A stretch of 64,000 bases of DNA from positions 19,209,319 to 19,273,318 of the forward strand of contig NC_135564.1 of assembly GCF_964340395.1 (NCBI RefSeq), in the 5' to 3' direction. Origin of the DNA: Glandiceps talaboti. Taxonomy: Eukaryota > Hemichordata > Enteropneusta > Spengelidae. Numbering within the stretch: the first letter of the stretch is position 1; each line of letters opens with the position of its first letter. The translations under genes and the position numbers were made by a program. A model generated the notes under the pieces. It had not been told where the DNA came from, made no database searches, and saw nothing but the letters and a program-made list of their open reading frames with translations. Positions 47,301 to 59,672 of the stretch are shown here, piece after piece.

Positions 47301-48579
47301 AAAGAATATTAGTGGCTATGTTTAAAAGTTAATCTACGGGCAATCTTGTCGATTTGTAGAGGGAAACGGTTGCATACTACGTACCAAAAACAAGGCAATG
47401 CTCTGTTGACCAGTCTATACTGAGGTACATTCAGTCTTTACAATTGTCACTTAGCCTGTGTGATTCGTGACCTTTTGTGCAACTAGGGTATATCACTATT
47501 AGTAAAATCATAGTAAAATTTAACTAGACATGTGATCAAACCTGTAATATATTAAACTGCCATATTCGGTGTGAAACCCACCTCGGCTGTCATTCCAATC
47601 TCGCTTCTAAGGTAAGTGGTGGCTACTTTGGCAATTTGATATCTAGCATGGTTTCAAAAATTTGTAATTGTAAAATATGCAGAGAACGAACGAGACAATG
47701 ACCTTGAGAATCCAGCCATAGTTTTTTGATGCCGGGAAACAACGATCTCCTTGATAGGCAGTAGTCCAATGTGGACTTTGCACTCTGCCGGGAACTTCCA
47801 AATCTTGACGGTTCGATGGACAACACTAGGTAGCGACCCAAACAGAATACACATTTTCTGATGCAGGCAGAATTGAGAAGTATTTCAACAAATATTGTAT
47901 CGGTGAAATTTTATTCACAGCGAGTGACGTCATAACAGACTACCAGGTGACGGTACCGATCTCCCCCGCGCTTCAAAATTTCGAAGTAGTGTGTATTTTA
48001 GGTTAAACTTTACAAGAAGTTGCTTATACGTGCACGTGTATGTTAAACATTTATGATTTGCAAAAAAACCCGTTAATATTAGACATAACTGCGCATGACA
48101 GTAGGTCCCGGCTTTGTGTAAAGAAAATGTACCCCACGTCGGATTATTTCTACTAAATGCGTTTACGACCCAAACATTATAAACTGAAATACAATGTGTA
48201 AGTAAATGGTACACTCGGTCAAATAAAAACAAATAAAACATATGAGCTATGCTTTATAAATGAATTTATCTAAAGTGTATCGTTCAACGTCGTCTACAAT
48301 AACTCTTCTAGGATTCTATAACTATCTGGGATCAAACGATGTGAACACATCAAGGAACCTTTTATGCATATATATGACTTTTGCCAGTTAGACAAAGTAA
48401 ACTTTTGGCAGGGATTTTAATCGAAAACATTTAAGCTATTTTTGTGAAACTTTTTTGTTAAGTTTGAAATAATTGTTTGTGTATACATGTTACATTTTAA
48501 AATTTTAGCATTCCTGTCTCTGTACTGTACGTATTTTTGGTCGTATATTGTTATTATATGAACTTGTTCCCTAAATAAA

Positions 48580-48665
48580 GATATAATATATTAATAAATA
48601 AACAAATGAACAGATAAATAAATAAATAAAACAAATAAATAAATAAATAAATACTAGTAAATAAA
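48580..48665. repeat. (AAAT)n tract upstream of the DNase I-like gene
   Basis: AATA/AAAT units with a few substitutions, ending about 115 bases before the start codon. Confidence 0.85.
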
Positions 48666-48778
48666 TATGCTGCTCTCCGTACGCACGTCCAATTTTCGAA
48701 CAGCGCCACCAACCACTTTATCATGACATTACAACTGTATTTTGTTTTCAGAGAAGTAGGTGGCCGTCTTTACTCAAG

Positions 48779-48931
48779 ATGAAGGTACTTTATTCCTTGA
48801 CGATTATGTTCCTTGGCATCATACATATAAATGCTGAATCCATCCAACCTTTACGTATAGGAGCGTTCAATGTACAAGTACTTGGTGCTTCCAAAATGAG
48901 TAAAGACCACGTGGTGGACATTTTGGTAAAA
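48779..48931 (+). CDS. DNASE1-like: DNase I-like exon 1: signal peptide and first strand
   Basis: It encodes residues 1-51 and ends in AAA before gtaagt (phase 0). A hydrophobic leader (LTIMFLGII) is followed by LRIGAFNVQ, the first strand of the fold with the conserved Asn31. The sequence ttttcag just before 48751 looks like an acceptor, so an upstream noncoding exon is likely. Confidence 0.92.
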
Positions 48932-51900
48932 GTAAGTAACACAATTTGCATGTACTCTGTAGTAGTAATAATAGTAGTAGTAGAATAGTTTATTATAGTG
49001 ACATGAGGTAAAGTATGACAAATCTACAAAAAGGGTTACAATACACAACCACCCAGCCAAATGGGCTTATATGTCACCTTAGTGAATATATATAATTTAA
49101 TTAGAAATAGCAAATATATTAACTTAATACTTCAGACCACGTTCTTAACATGGAACGGTCCCATTAATTTGTTTGTCAATTTTTTGTTTCTGTTTTGCTT
49201 TTTGTGTAGATTATCTTGCGATATGACCTCATACTTATCCAGGAAGTGAGAGATAGTTCGGGAAAAACCATTCCGGATCTTCTTGATCGCGTCAATACGT
49301 AGGTTATCTTCACTCTAATTCATTTGACTTTTTCAGTTAAATTTTGACCCAAAAATAAAGAAACTCTCAGTCAGAATACCCCTTGTGTGATAGTTTGATG
49401 AAGTATGTACAGATATCGCTGGGGAAAGAAAACAGATGTGCATGAAGGTCAAGAAAATAAGGAATTTCTTATCTTTTTGAAATTAAATGTTTAAAAGATG
49501 TTTGGGGTCGGAGGCTTAAACTAAGGTAGGTTGGGTTATCGGAAAAACACAAAACACATGAGTACAACGACCATTGTCACAAATGACGCCATCATCTGAA
49601 GATCGAACCATTCTCGCGAGCCAGTGTTAGTTTTTCCGCTCTCGTGGAACTTGACGAAGATATCTTGCTTTGTTGGAAAGTTTTTACAGTGAATTGTTGA
49701 GATGTTGGAAGTATATAATTCCTATGGTTCGAAATTGATTTAGGAAAACTCACAGTTTCGGCCTAAACCATTCATCCTATTGAGTTTGTTTTTTAATCAA
49801 GATGAACTAAAATAGTTGAATTGAGTTACCTATTTATTTTTGGAAAAACCACCGTGAACATTTTTCTTTACAATGTATCTGATGTAATTCCTATCCCAGC
49901 AGCATTTGCACTGCTTTAGTAAGTTCTTTAGTGTTGCCAGCAATAACCACCTGTTTTATGCGGATGACCTAGTCCTGATTTGTCCTTCAGTCAAGTCTTT
50001 AAGGAAATTGATTAAGATTTGTGAACAGTATGGCGAGCAGCATGACATTCTTTTTCACACAACTAAAACTGAGTGTATGTATATTTACCCTAAACTTTGG
50101 AAACCGGTTCGGATCCCCAATGTTTATTTGTACGGAAAGCAATTGAAGTTTGTTACTTCTAAAAAGTACCTCGGGTACATAATGTCTTCGACAGGGGATG
50201 ATGAATTAGATATGCGGAGGCAGCCAAGTCGTTTTATGCTAGGGCAAATTTTATTGTTCGTAAATTTAGTCATTGCTCCAAGAAGGTGAAATGCACACTT
50301 TTTAGAAGTTTTTTATACACTGTATATTGTTTAAATGTTTGGTGTAACTATAGTACTAGGATGATGCATACTTTAAAAGTGGCATATAATAACACAATGC
50401 GATTAGTATTTCACCTAAGAGGTGCAGTCAGCATTAGTAATATCTGTGTAGCCAGTGATATTTTGAATTTTTCATCGCTCCACCGAAATTTGCTGTACAC
50501 ATTTAACAGACGTATTGTTTAGAGCCACAATACTTTAATTCGAATCTGCATACTTTCATTCAAACTTTTGGAGAAAGTATAGGATTGTCATGTATACTAC
50601 AAGATAGTTGCTAGTTTAACATTATTTTATCTGTCTCTTTCTTTGTGTCTGTATGTTTTTTATAATTTTATGGGACATCTTGGTGGCCTGAATTAAAGAA
50701 ATAATAATAATAATAATAATAGGCCACGCTGTTTTACGACACCGAGGAAAGTTCTACATTGTTAACGTTAATACCATCACATGTCAATGAACTTTTATGT
50801 AACATTTCCTAAAACCTATTTTATCATTTTCAGTGCCGACATTCTTCAACGAAATCAAAATGCGCAGTGCGATACGAACGAAGATGCCTGTGACCAGCTG
50901 TAAGTCAACTTCAAATCAATTATGCTTCACACTCTTTGTGATCAGTTTTCAAACAGACAGAAAGATAATTTCTAAACACACGTTATTGTGACGAATCCTA
51001 AGCTATCAAATTACAAAAGTTTGTATTTTGATTGACAGGTGTGGTATTTGTGAAAGGTTGTTTGTTTTTCAAAATCACTGAATCATAGACTTCTCTCCAG
51101 TGTCTATGATTTAATCAAATCAATATTTAAATGTTAAAACCACACCCTTTACCTGTATGGTTTGGCTTTTGTTGTTCTAAAACCACGATATATGCTTACT
51201 TTTACCAAACACATTATACATACCTAATGGAAGAGAATTACTTTTGATATATTTATACTTACAACATGTGGTTTTGAGCCAAAAGACAAGAGAAGCTCAG
51301 AACAACCCTAACTTTACTAAATAATTTTATTTAATCGTAATGCCACTATTATAATTTAGATCAGAACTACAACAATCTTGAGTATTGATTCTTTTTTTCT
51401 GTTTTAATCGTAGGACTGGTGATTTTGATATGATATTAAGTGACAGACTTGGTCGGACCACTAGTAAGGAGCAGTATGCATATATGTTTAGGTAAGGGAA
51501 TGTCCGTTATGAAATACCACCCACGCCTACTCCCCAAACCATCCAACCAACCAACCAACCAACCAACCAACCAACCAACCAACCAACCAATCAACAAACA
51601 AACCAACCAACCAACCAACCAACCAACCAACCAACCAACAACACCGACTGAAAGACACCGACAGACAGACACACAGACACACAGACAAACAAACAAACAA
51701 ACAAACAAACAAACAAAAAATGTAAAAAAAAAACCTCATTTGGCTTCACGAAGCTCAACAGTGCAGCTTTTTGAAAGCAATGAGTTTGTCACAAAAACAT
51801 TATTGCCAAAAATAAATCTTTCTATAGTACGATTCATAATTAATAATCAATTCGGCTTTTAATACTAACGGTGCCCATGCAATATAGTAAGCAACATATT

Positions 51901-54900
51901 CACACATATTAATATTAGTTTATTTTGTTGTAGGAAAAGTCGTGTAACAGTTACAGACTCCTATCATTTCGATGATGGATCTGAAGAAGACAAAGAAGAT
52001 CATTTTGAACGAGAGCCTTTCGTCGCTCGATTTACGTCACCATCAACTCGTAAGATCATTTATTTATCCATCAATATCAGAATTTATCTTATACATACTT
52101 CGTAATATGAATTATAGAATAAAGTCTGGGTCTTCAACACGTCTGGATATTTTGAAAGCTAGATGGATGTTTTTTCAGTAGGGATGGGTAGCAAAATGTC
52201 TTCCACCAAGCTCGTAATACAGGCAGACATAACTTGTATCACAGTCACTTATGATCTCTACGGTCCCATATACAAAGTATTTGCTTTTGGAGAATTTTGG
52301 GGAATTTTGAGACCATTCATTGTCACCGGTTTCTGTGGCATTATGGCAGCATCAAAGGTAGAATTAGAAGGATTTCATCGACATCTTTTATATGTCGTTT
52401 ATACTAAATGATGTGATGGATCTAGAATTGTCAAGGGTCGAGTTCTGTCAATTGGAAGCGATGGCTAAGTGTGATTCAGTATTAACACAGTACAATACAA
52501 AAAAGTACAAACGAAAATTATATCCTACCACAAGCAAGCAAACAAACAAACCAACACTCAATCAAACAAGCAAACAAACAAACAAACAGCCCAATAAAAT
52601 CTACACACTTAGGGACGATCACACAACGTCGCACAAGCTCAATAAACGAACATCGTTCGTTTAGGACAAAACCTACTCCCCCTAAACGAACGTTTACAAA
52701 TGCGACATCACACGTTTATATATGATGTAAACCATGATGAAAATTGTAGACCACTGTAGCGGTCACACCACTACGATCGGTGCAATGTAAAACATGGTAA
52801 ACCTGAAGTTCCAACCTTATGAACTTGTTTACTGAGATGACGGTAAACTAAGTAGCAGATATAGAAGCTTTTATCATAGAAAGCGTGAACGTTTTCGAAA
52901 TTTGGTTAGAAGTGCGGAAATGAAGATCAGCAATCGCATCGACGCCAGACCCTTAAACGAACGAAGTTCGCTTGTTGAGCTTGTGTGACATTGTGCGATC
53001 ACCCCTTAGCTTTCAATAATAAGCTAATATAAGTGCATGGAAACAATGAAGTCGACAATTGAACATCCGATTTCGGTTGTATAACTATATGAATAAAAGG
53101 GTATTTATTATTGTACAAATTGCACCGTCACTGTACCATTATTTACCTGTACCCGTTATTTTTTGCCACGTTTTAGTTGTAAAAGATTTTGCTATCATTA
53201 GCATCCACACAAAACCAAGTGACGCAGTGAAGGAAATAGACATGCTGACTGATGTATATGATGACGTCATCGAACGATGGAATCTCGAGGTGAGAATTTA
53301 ACTATTTTAAGCTGTTTTGGGGGTTAAAGTGATGCACAAATTTAACAAAGTATGGGGCTCTGAAATGCAAGTCAAGTCCCAGTCTCAGTTAAGAAAAGAA
53401 TCAGGGTTCGCCGTGCAAATGTGTGAAGTAGAATCCACAATGAATATTATGTTAATTATATGGGGAAATAACAGATTATAAGTTACCTTGACAACAAGAT
53501 GGCGAATCCTAAATTTTTACTATTTATTCAAAACTACCAGGAATAAGCTTTCACCTGGCGAAGTTTGGAGAGATTTGAATATTCGATTCCAGGTGCAGTG
53601 ACGAAATGTACGTTAATGTCAATGAAACTACTGATATTTGGATAGAAAAATAATATACTGTCGAGAAAAAGTATGCGACTGAATTTTATGCTCAGTGTTA
53701 ATAGCTATCACGTGACATATTGAAAAATAAAATTGCACTGTGTAAAGGAAGTTCAATGAATTGAACTACTTTCCCCTTCAACAAACGAATTAGGCAGTAT
53801 CTGAGTAGTCTCTTCCCGTTGTATCTTTCAAATGCTTTTTTTGCAACACTGCTACAATAATTATTAGTATAGTCGGTTAGTAAAGTCACGCTTAATGGGG
53901 GAAATCGAGAAGGTAGCGTGGCCGAGCGGTCTAAGGCGCTGGTTTAAGGCACCAGTCATTTCGATGGCGTGGGTTCGAATCCCACCGCTGCCAGTACTTT
54001 TATCAGTTGTTGATGTCTGATGGACATAAAAGTATGAACATTTCAAACTGTTCATTTTCGGCGAGGAACTACGCAATGCTGATGATTTTTTACTTCTAAA
54101 CAATGAGTGTTGTCAGATCAGACACGTTGCACCTCCATAATAATAATAGTAATACTTTATTTTTCTATAGTGACTTCCATCAAAACAATAACAAACCGCT
54201 TCACAATGAAATATATAACAAATGGTTTAAAAATACAATGAACCAGTTCGAATACAATGATAAAAGTAAGACCAGCTCGAATACAATGATAAAAGTAAGA
54301 CCAGCTCGACTAATGTAAAATGATAAAAAGAATGATATGGACAACATTTCGATGATTTATCCATAGTGCTTTTGGGAAAGGTGCGTTTTAAGAGATGTTT
54401 TAAAGGAAGCGATCATGAATATATTTTAAAAGTCAGATGTCTATAATGAGATCTGAAGATTGTTGTACACGTCACCGAGTAGTCACCGAGTAGTCACCGA
54501 GTAGTTACCGAGTAGTTACCGAGTAGTTACCGAGTAGTTACCGAGTAGTTACCGAGTAGTTACCGAGTAGTTACCGAGTAGTCACCGAGTAGTTACCGAG
54601 TAGTTACCGAGTAGTTACCGAGTAGTTACCGAGTAGTCACCGAGTAGTCACCGAGTAGTCACGGAGTAGTCACCGAGTAGTCACCGAGTAGTCACCGAGT
54701 AGTCACCGAGTACAGAGGATAACATAAATGAGTCATTTATTCAAAGTATACCTGATAAAAGATTTCGTGATATTTAATTTTCATATGTACTCGTAAATTG
54801 ACAAAGAATTCTAAAAAAACATCCACCATACTCCTAAACCATATCCAGTTATTTCTTGAGTACGACGCAATGGTCCTTTAGTAAAATAATTTACCAGAGA

Positions 54901-57900
54901 CAACAGCCAAAGATAAAGTCAAGTTCAATTTCGAATGCGTGGCTGTCAGTTTCAGATAACTTCAAGCATGTATTCATGTACAATTGAAAATATTACGCAA
55001 AAAGCATTAAGTGTACTCCTAAATCGACAGAAATTTTCACATCTTCTGGAAATCTCTGAAAACATCTAACTTACTCCTGAACAATATTCAGTCCTTTTCT
55101 AATTGAATCCGTTGTCGTTTACTAATCCCATATCCAATTACAGAGTTAATTTTGAATGTATAACCGTTTGATATATCTGCAAATAGTCTATTAATGTTCA
55201 CTTCCTAGCCAGTGTATTGGATATTATCATGGCAACGCGTTTCCATTGACTCCATAACATCACATGACGCAATCTTACGTTTCGGTGTTCCACAGGGTTC
55301 CGTATTAGGACCAATACTTTTTACTCTTTATACAACACCCATTGACGAAATCATATCCTCACACGGTCTAGACTACATGTTATATGCAGATGATACCGGA
55401 ATCTACGCTGTATGCAATACACCAAATGACGTTAAATTAGACCTTGAACTATGCGTTGAAGATTTACGGCAATGGATGAGATCTAATATGTTGATCCTTA
55501 ATGATGATAAGACAGAGATTATACATATTTCTTCGCTGTTTAAGAAAGACAAAGTTAAACTTGACAGTCTCAAAATCGGATCCTCAGAAATTTTTCCAAC
55601 TATGTCGGCCAAAAATCTTGGTGTCATGTTAGATTCGGATGGTTTCATGACAAGTCAAGTAAATAACATCTGCAAATCAGCATACTTTGCATTATACAGG
55701 ATTGGCAAAATCCGTTGCTTGATCGACGTTCCAACAACGGAGAAGTTAATACACGCGTTTGTCACATCGCGACTAGATTATTGCAATACTATGCTATACG
55801 GAATCAACAACTACCAACTTCAAAAGATACAATCTGTACAGAACGCCGCTGCACGACTCATTACCGGTACAAAGAAATTCGATCACATAACACCTGTTCT
55901 ACGTAATTTACATTGGCTGCCTGTTGAGAAACGAATTCAATTCAAGATTATTCTCCTGACATATAAAATTATCTCCGGCAAATGTCCAGATTATCTATGC
56001 TCACTAATAGACATCAGAGTTCCCAGGCGCACACTTCGTTCATCGGAAGGATTACTTTTATCAAGACACGACACCAACACAACAACCAAAAACTATGGTT
56101 TCCGCGCCTTTTCCATCGCAGCACCGATCCTATGGAATGAACTACCTTTTAAAATCACTCCTAATTGTTCTATTGAATCTTTTAAACGCACCCTGAAAAC
56201 CCATCTTTTTAAAGTTCATTATGGAGTGTAAGATTTTAATTTTTCTCTGTCCGCTTTGTATATGGCATTTTAATTATTATTTTTCCCCATATTGTTTTTT
56301 TGCCTGACGCATTGTAGTACTTTATTGTATGACATTTTTTTAGTATTTCATTAATCGGTACCTTTTATATGCAATCTTTTTCGTTATGTAAAGAGCGCTG
56401 AGACGTAGTGTAGTGCGCTTTTTAAGAAATTAAATAATAATAAAAATAATAAAAAAAAAACATCCATCTTACTCCTAAACCATATCCAGTTATTTCTTGA
56501 GTACACCGCAATGGTCCTTTAGTAAAATAATTTACCAGAGACAACAGCCAAAGATAAAGTCAAGTTCAATATCGAATGCGTGACTGTCAGTTTCAGATAA
56601 CTTCAAGCATGTATTCATGCACAATTAAACATATTACGCAAAGAGCATTGAGTGTACTCCTAAATCGACAGAAATTTTCACATCTTTTCTGCAAATCTCT
56701 GAAAACATCTAACTTACTCCTGAACAATATTCAGTCCTTTTCTAATTGAATCCGTTGTCGTTTACTAATCCCATATCCAAAGTTAATTTTTGAATGTATA
56801 ACCGTTTGATATATCTGCAAATAGTCTATTAATGTTCAATTCCTAGCCAGTGTATTGGATATTATCATGGCAGAAAGTATCATTACTAGTTGGTATGTTA
56901 GGTAGCGTGGCCGAGCGGTCTAAGGCGCTGGTTTTAGGCACCAGTCATTTCGATGGCGTGGGTTCGAATCCCACCGCTGCCAGTACTTTTTTGTTGCGAG
57001 CAAATGGCTTGCCAATCTTCACTACTAGTATTAGTATACAGACAGTGGTACAATATTTTACCCACAATTCTCTGATTTGTATGCTTGGATCTTCCTTATC
57101 TTTTTGTTTTACAACTTCCAATATTTCTTAACATTTAAAGCATAACAAGTAAATTTGAATAATATGTATACATGTCAAGACTGCTTTTGCGAAACAAAAA
57201 GAAAGTCGCAATTTTTTAATAAAAATATACCGATAACTAAATGGAAAAAGTGATTTGAATAAATTACTTTTCAACATCAAGTAATAACTATCTTGCCGGG
57301 TAGTCGGTCTGTATAGAGAATTTGGAAGTTTCATAACGGTGCAAGTATTTTCCTTGGGTTCGTTGCAAATATTCTGCATGACTTTCAAGAAAGGACTGTT
57401 GAAAACAATTGAAAATTTCTATCCACTTTTACAACGAATAATTGATATTTAATAAACTGATGAAACTGGGTACTCATCAGTGGCAAAAGTAGGATTCAAA
57501 CGTTGTTGTTATTGTTGTTGTTGTTGTTGTTGTTTTTTTTTTTTTGGGGGGGGAAAGCAATCTTGCTACACGTTAAAATGTACGTATCGTATATCTTCCC
57601 TTTTGTAGCAACAAGGCGGAGTTAAATCTAGGTGAATTGTGATCATACCCGAATGCAATATATCGTGATCCATAGAAATGGACCCTATTCACCGCTAAAA
57701 AGAAGGCACCGCTGTGATTTGAACCCAGGATCTCCTGTTTACTAGACAGGCACTTTAACCAGCTAAGCCACGGCGCCATATATTGAGCCATCACAGCAAA
57801 ATAATATATTATTGTTCTCATGTGTTTTGCTGTTATCTTAAATAAAATTTAGATAGTTGTGAATTGTATTGTAAGGTTTATTTCCTGAACGATTGAAAGT

Positions 57901-59480
57901 GTTCATGAATCTGGAACAGACACAGATATTACTTATGCTAATATTAAACTAAATATTTAGGCTATCATTAGTTAGTATACATATTATTGCTTAAATATTG
58001 TGGATTTATAGGGCTATTCATCAACCGAAATATTAGCATCCCAATTTCTCATAATACTAAACTATCGAGATTTTTACATGACATGTAAGATTTAATATAT
58101 CTGTGTTACAGTATCAGATATCAGAGACGTCTCATCACAGTACACAATGTGCAGTCCGCTTCTTTCCCCCATAAGTCCCGGCAACTTTGTGAATGGTAGC
58201 CATGGTGATTGGAATGAGAGGAGAAACAAATTAGTACTAGTATAACCATTATACATGTGCCATGAACGCAGAGATGTACTCGGGGGAGGCTGTAAAATGC
58301 AATGTCTTGTTCCCAAAAGTTCCCTGAATTAAATAGGAAAGTCAATCCCTTTGTAAGCCTTTATAGACTATCATGTGTACTTATTATTTCGTTATCTACA
58401 TATACGTACAGGATATAATCGTTGCAGGGGACTACAACGGCGCCTGTAATTACGTCAAATCTAACGACTGGGCCAACATTCGTCTGAGAAGTCAAGATAG
58501 GTTTACGTGGCTAGTCGAGGACAACGTTGATACTAATGTTGCTGGTGATGTGTGTGCATATGACAGGTGAATAAACTTTTAGTGTCTATTCCTACCGTCA
58601 GAATTTTGAACTGACGAATCATTGTATGCATGAACGAACGAATGAACGAACGAATGAATGTTCCAAATTTTCTAAAATAAAAGCGTGTTCTGTCATCTAG
58701 TCAGTCAATTCACCTTTCCATACATCCATTCACCTACCCAACCATATTTTATTCCATCTGTTAACATTCTTCCTTCCCTCATTCTATTAACCATAAACCA
58801 TTGGATCAATCAATCATCAAATAACCGATCAACCATTTGCAACCAACCAACCAACCAACCAACCAACCTACCGGTAACCCACTCACTCATTCCCCCTCCC
58901 TCCCTCATAATCACGAAAGTTTCCCCAATACAGGCCAATAGTCTACAAAATAATGAAAGTTCTAGCCTTTCTAGGACAAACTGAATGTACTAGATGCCAA
59001 GAGCTTGTTGGAGATTATTTACCTAACTCATTTATTGACTTCATGTCGTAATACGGCTGTACAAAGATATATTTTCTGGTCAACTATTTTTGATAATATC
59101 AACGTTAACTTTGCTGTACGTTTGTACAACTTAAATGAAGTTGATTTTAATATCAGTATTTTGAGAAGATAGCAAAAACCACTTTCAGCAACCGGACGAA
59201 TGGGAATTATTTCAAGATACAGTCTATAAGTTTATAGACTCATGCTTAGACTTTGGACTATGATGTCTTGTCACACTCTTATATCTTACTATTAATTTTT
59301 TAGTAAGTATAAATTTCAGCAACCGAACAAATAGGAAATATTCAAGATAAAATCCTTAAGTTTATCGTTTATCGTTTAACTGACTAATGAAGTCATACAC
59401 TCTATATTTATTTATTTATTATTTTGTTTTTGTATATTTGTGAACCGAGTTGTAACTCTTCTCTTTGAGGAAGAATAAAG

Positions 59481-59525
<45 letters not shown>

Positions 59526-59637
59526 CTCACTCACTCACTCACTCACTCACTCACTCACTCACTCACTCACTTCCTCCCTCACTCACTCACTCACTCACTT
59601 GCTCGCTGTAACTTCTCTTTCTTGAGGAGAAATAAAG

Positions 59638-59672
<35 letters not shown>

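Larger units (their letters stand above)
53290..58411. other. DNase I-like intron 6, 5.1 kb
   Basis: Contains two tRNA-Leu genes, an antisense tRNA-Thr, a 33-bp tandem duplication near 54248-54305 (ATACAATGATAAAAGTAAGA twice), the 11-bp minisatellite, the duplication-flanked LINE, and a (GTT)n tract at 57500-57530 followed by T and G runs. The rest is unique. Confidence 0.7.

Noticed and set aside
48961-49000. Extension of DNase I-like exon 1 past 48931
   Set aside because: The frame runs into a (GTA)n tract and stops. gtaagt at 48932 is a strong donor and exon 2 continues the conserved protein.
53864-54103. Minus-strand frame containing [20 protein letters not shown]
   Set aside because: This is the antisense translation of tRNA-Leu, a well-known false protein.
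54471-54712. CRISPR-like array
   Set aside because: The unit is 11 bp with no spacers, in a eukaryotic intron. It is a minisatellite.
56850-57131. Plus-strand frame containing [20 protein letters not shown]
   Set aside because: This is the sense translation of tRNA-Leu(TAG).
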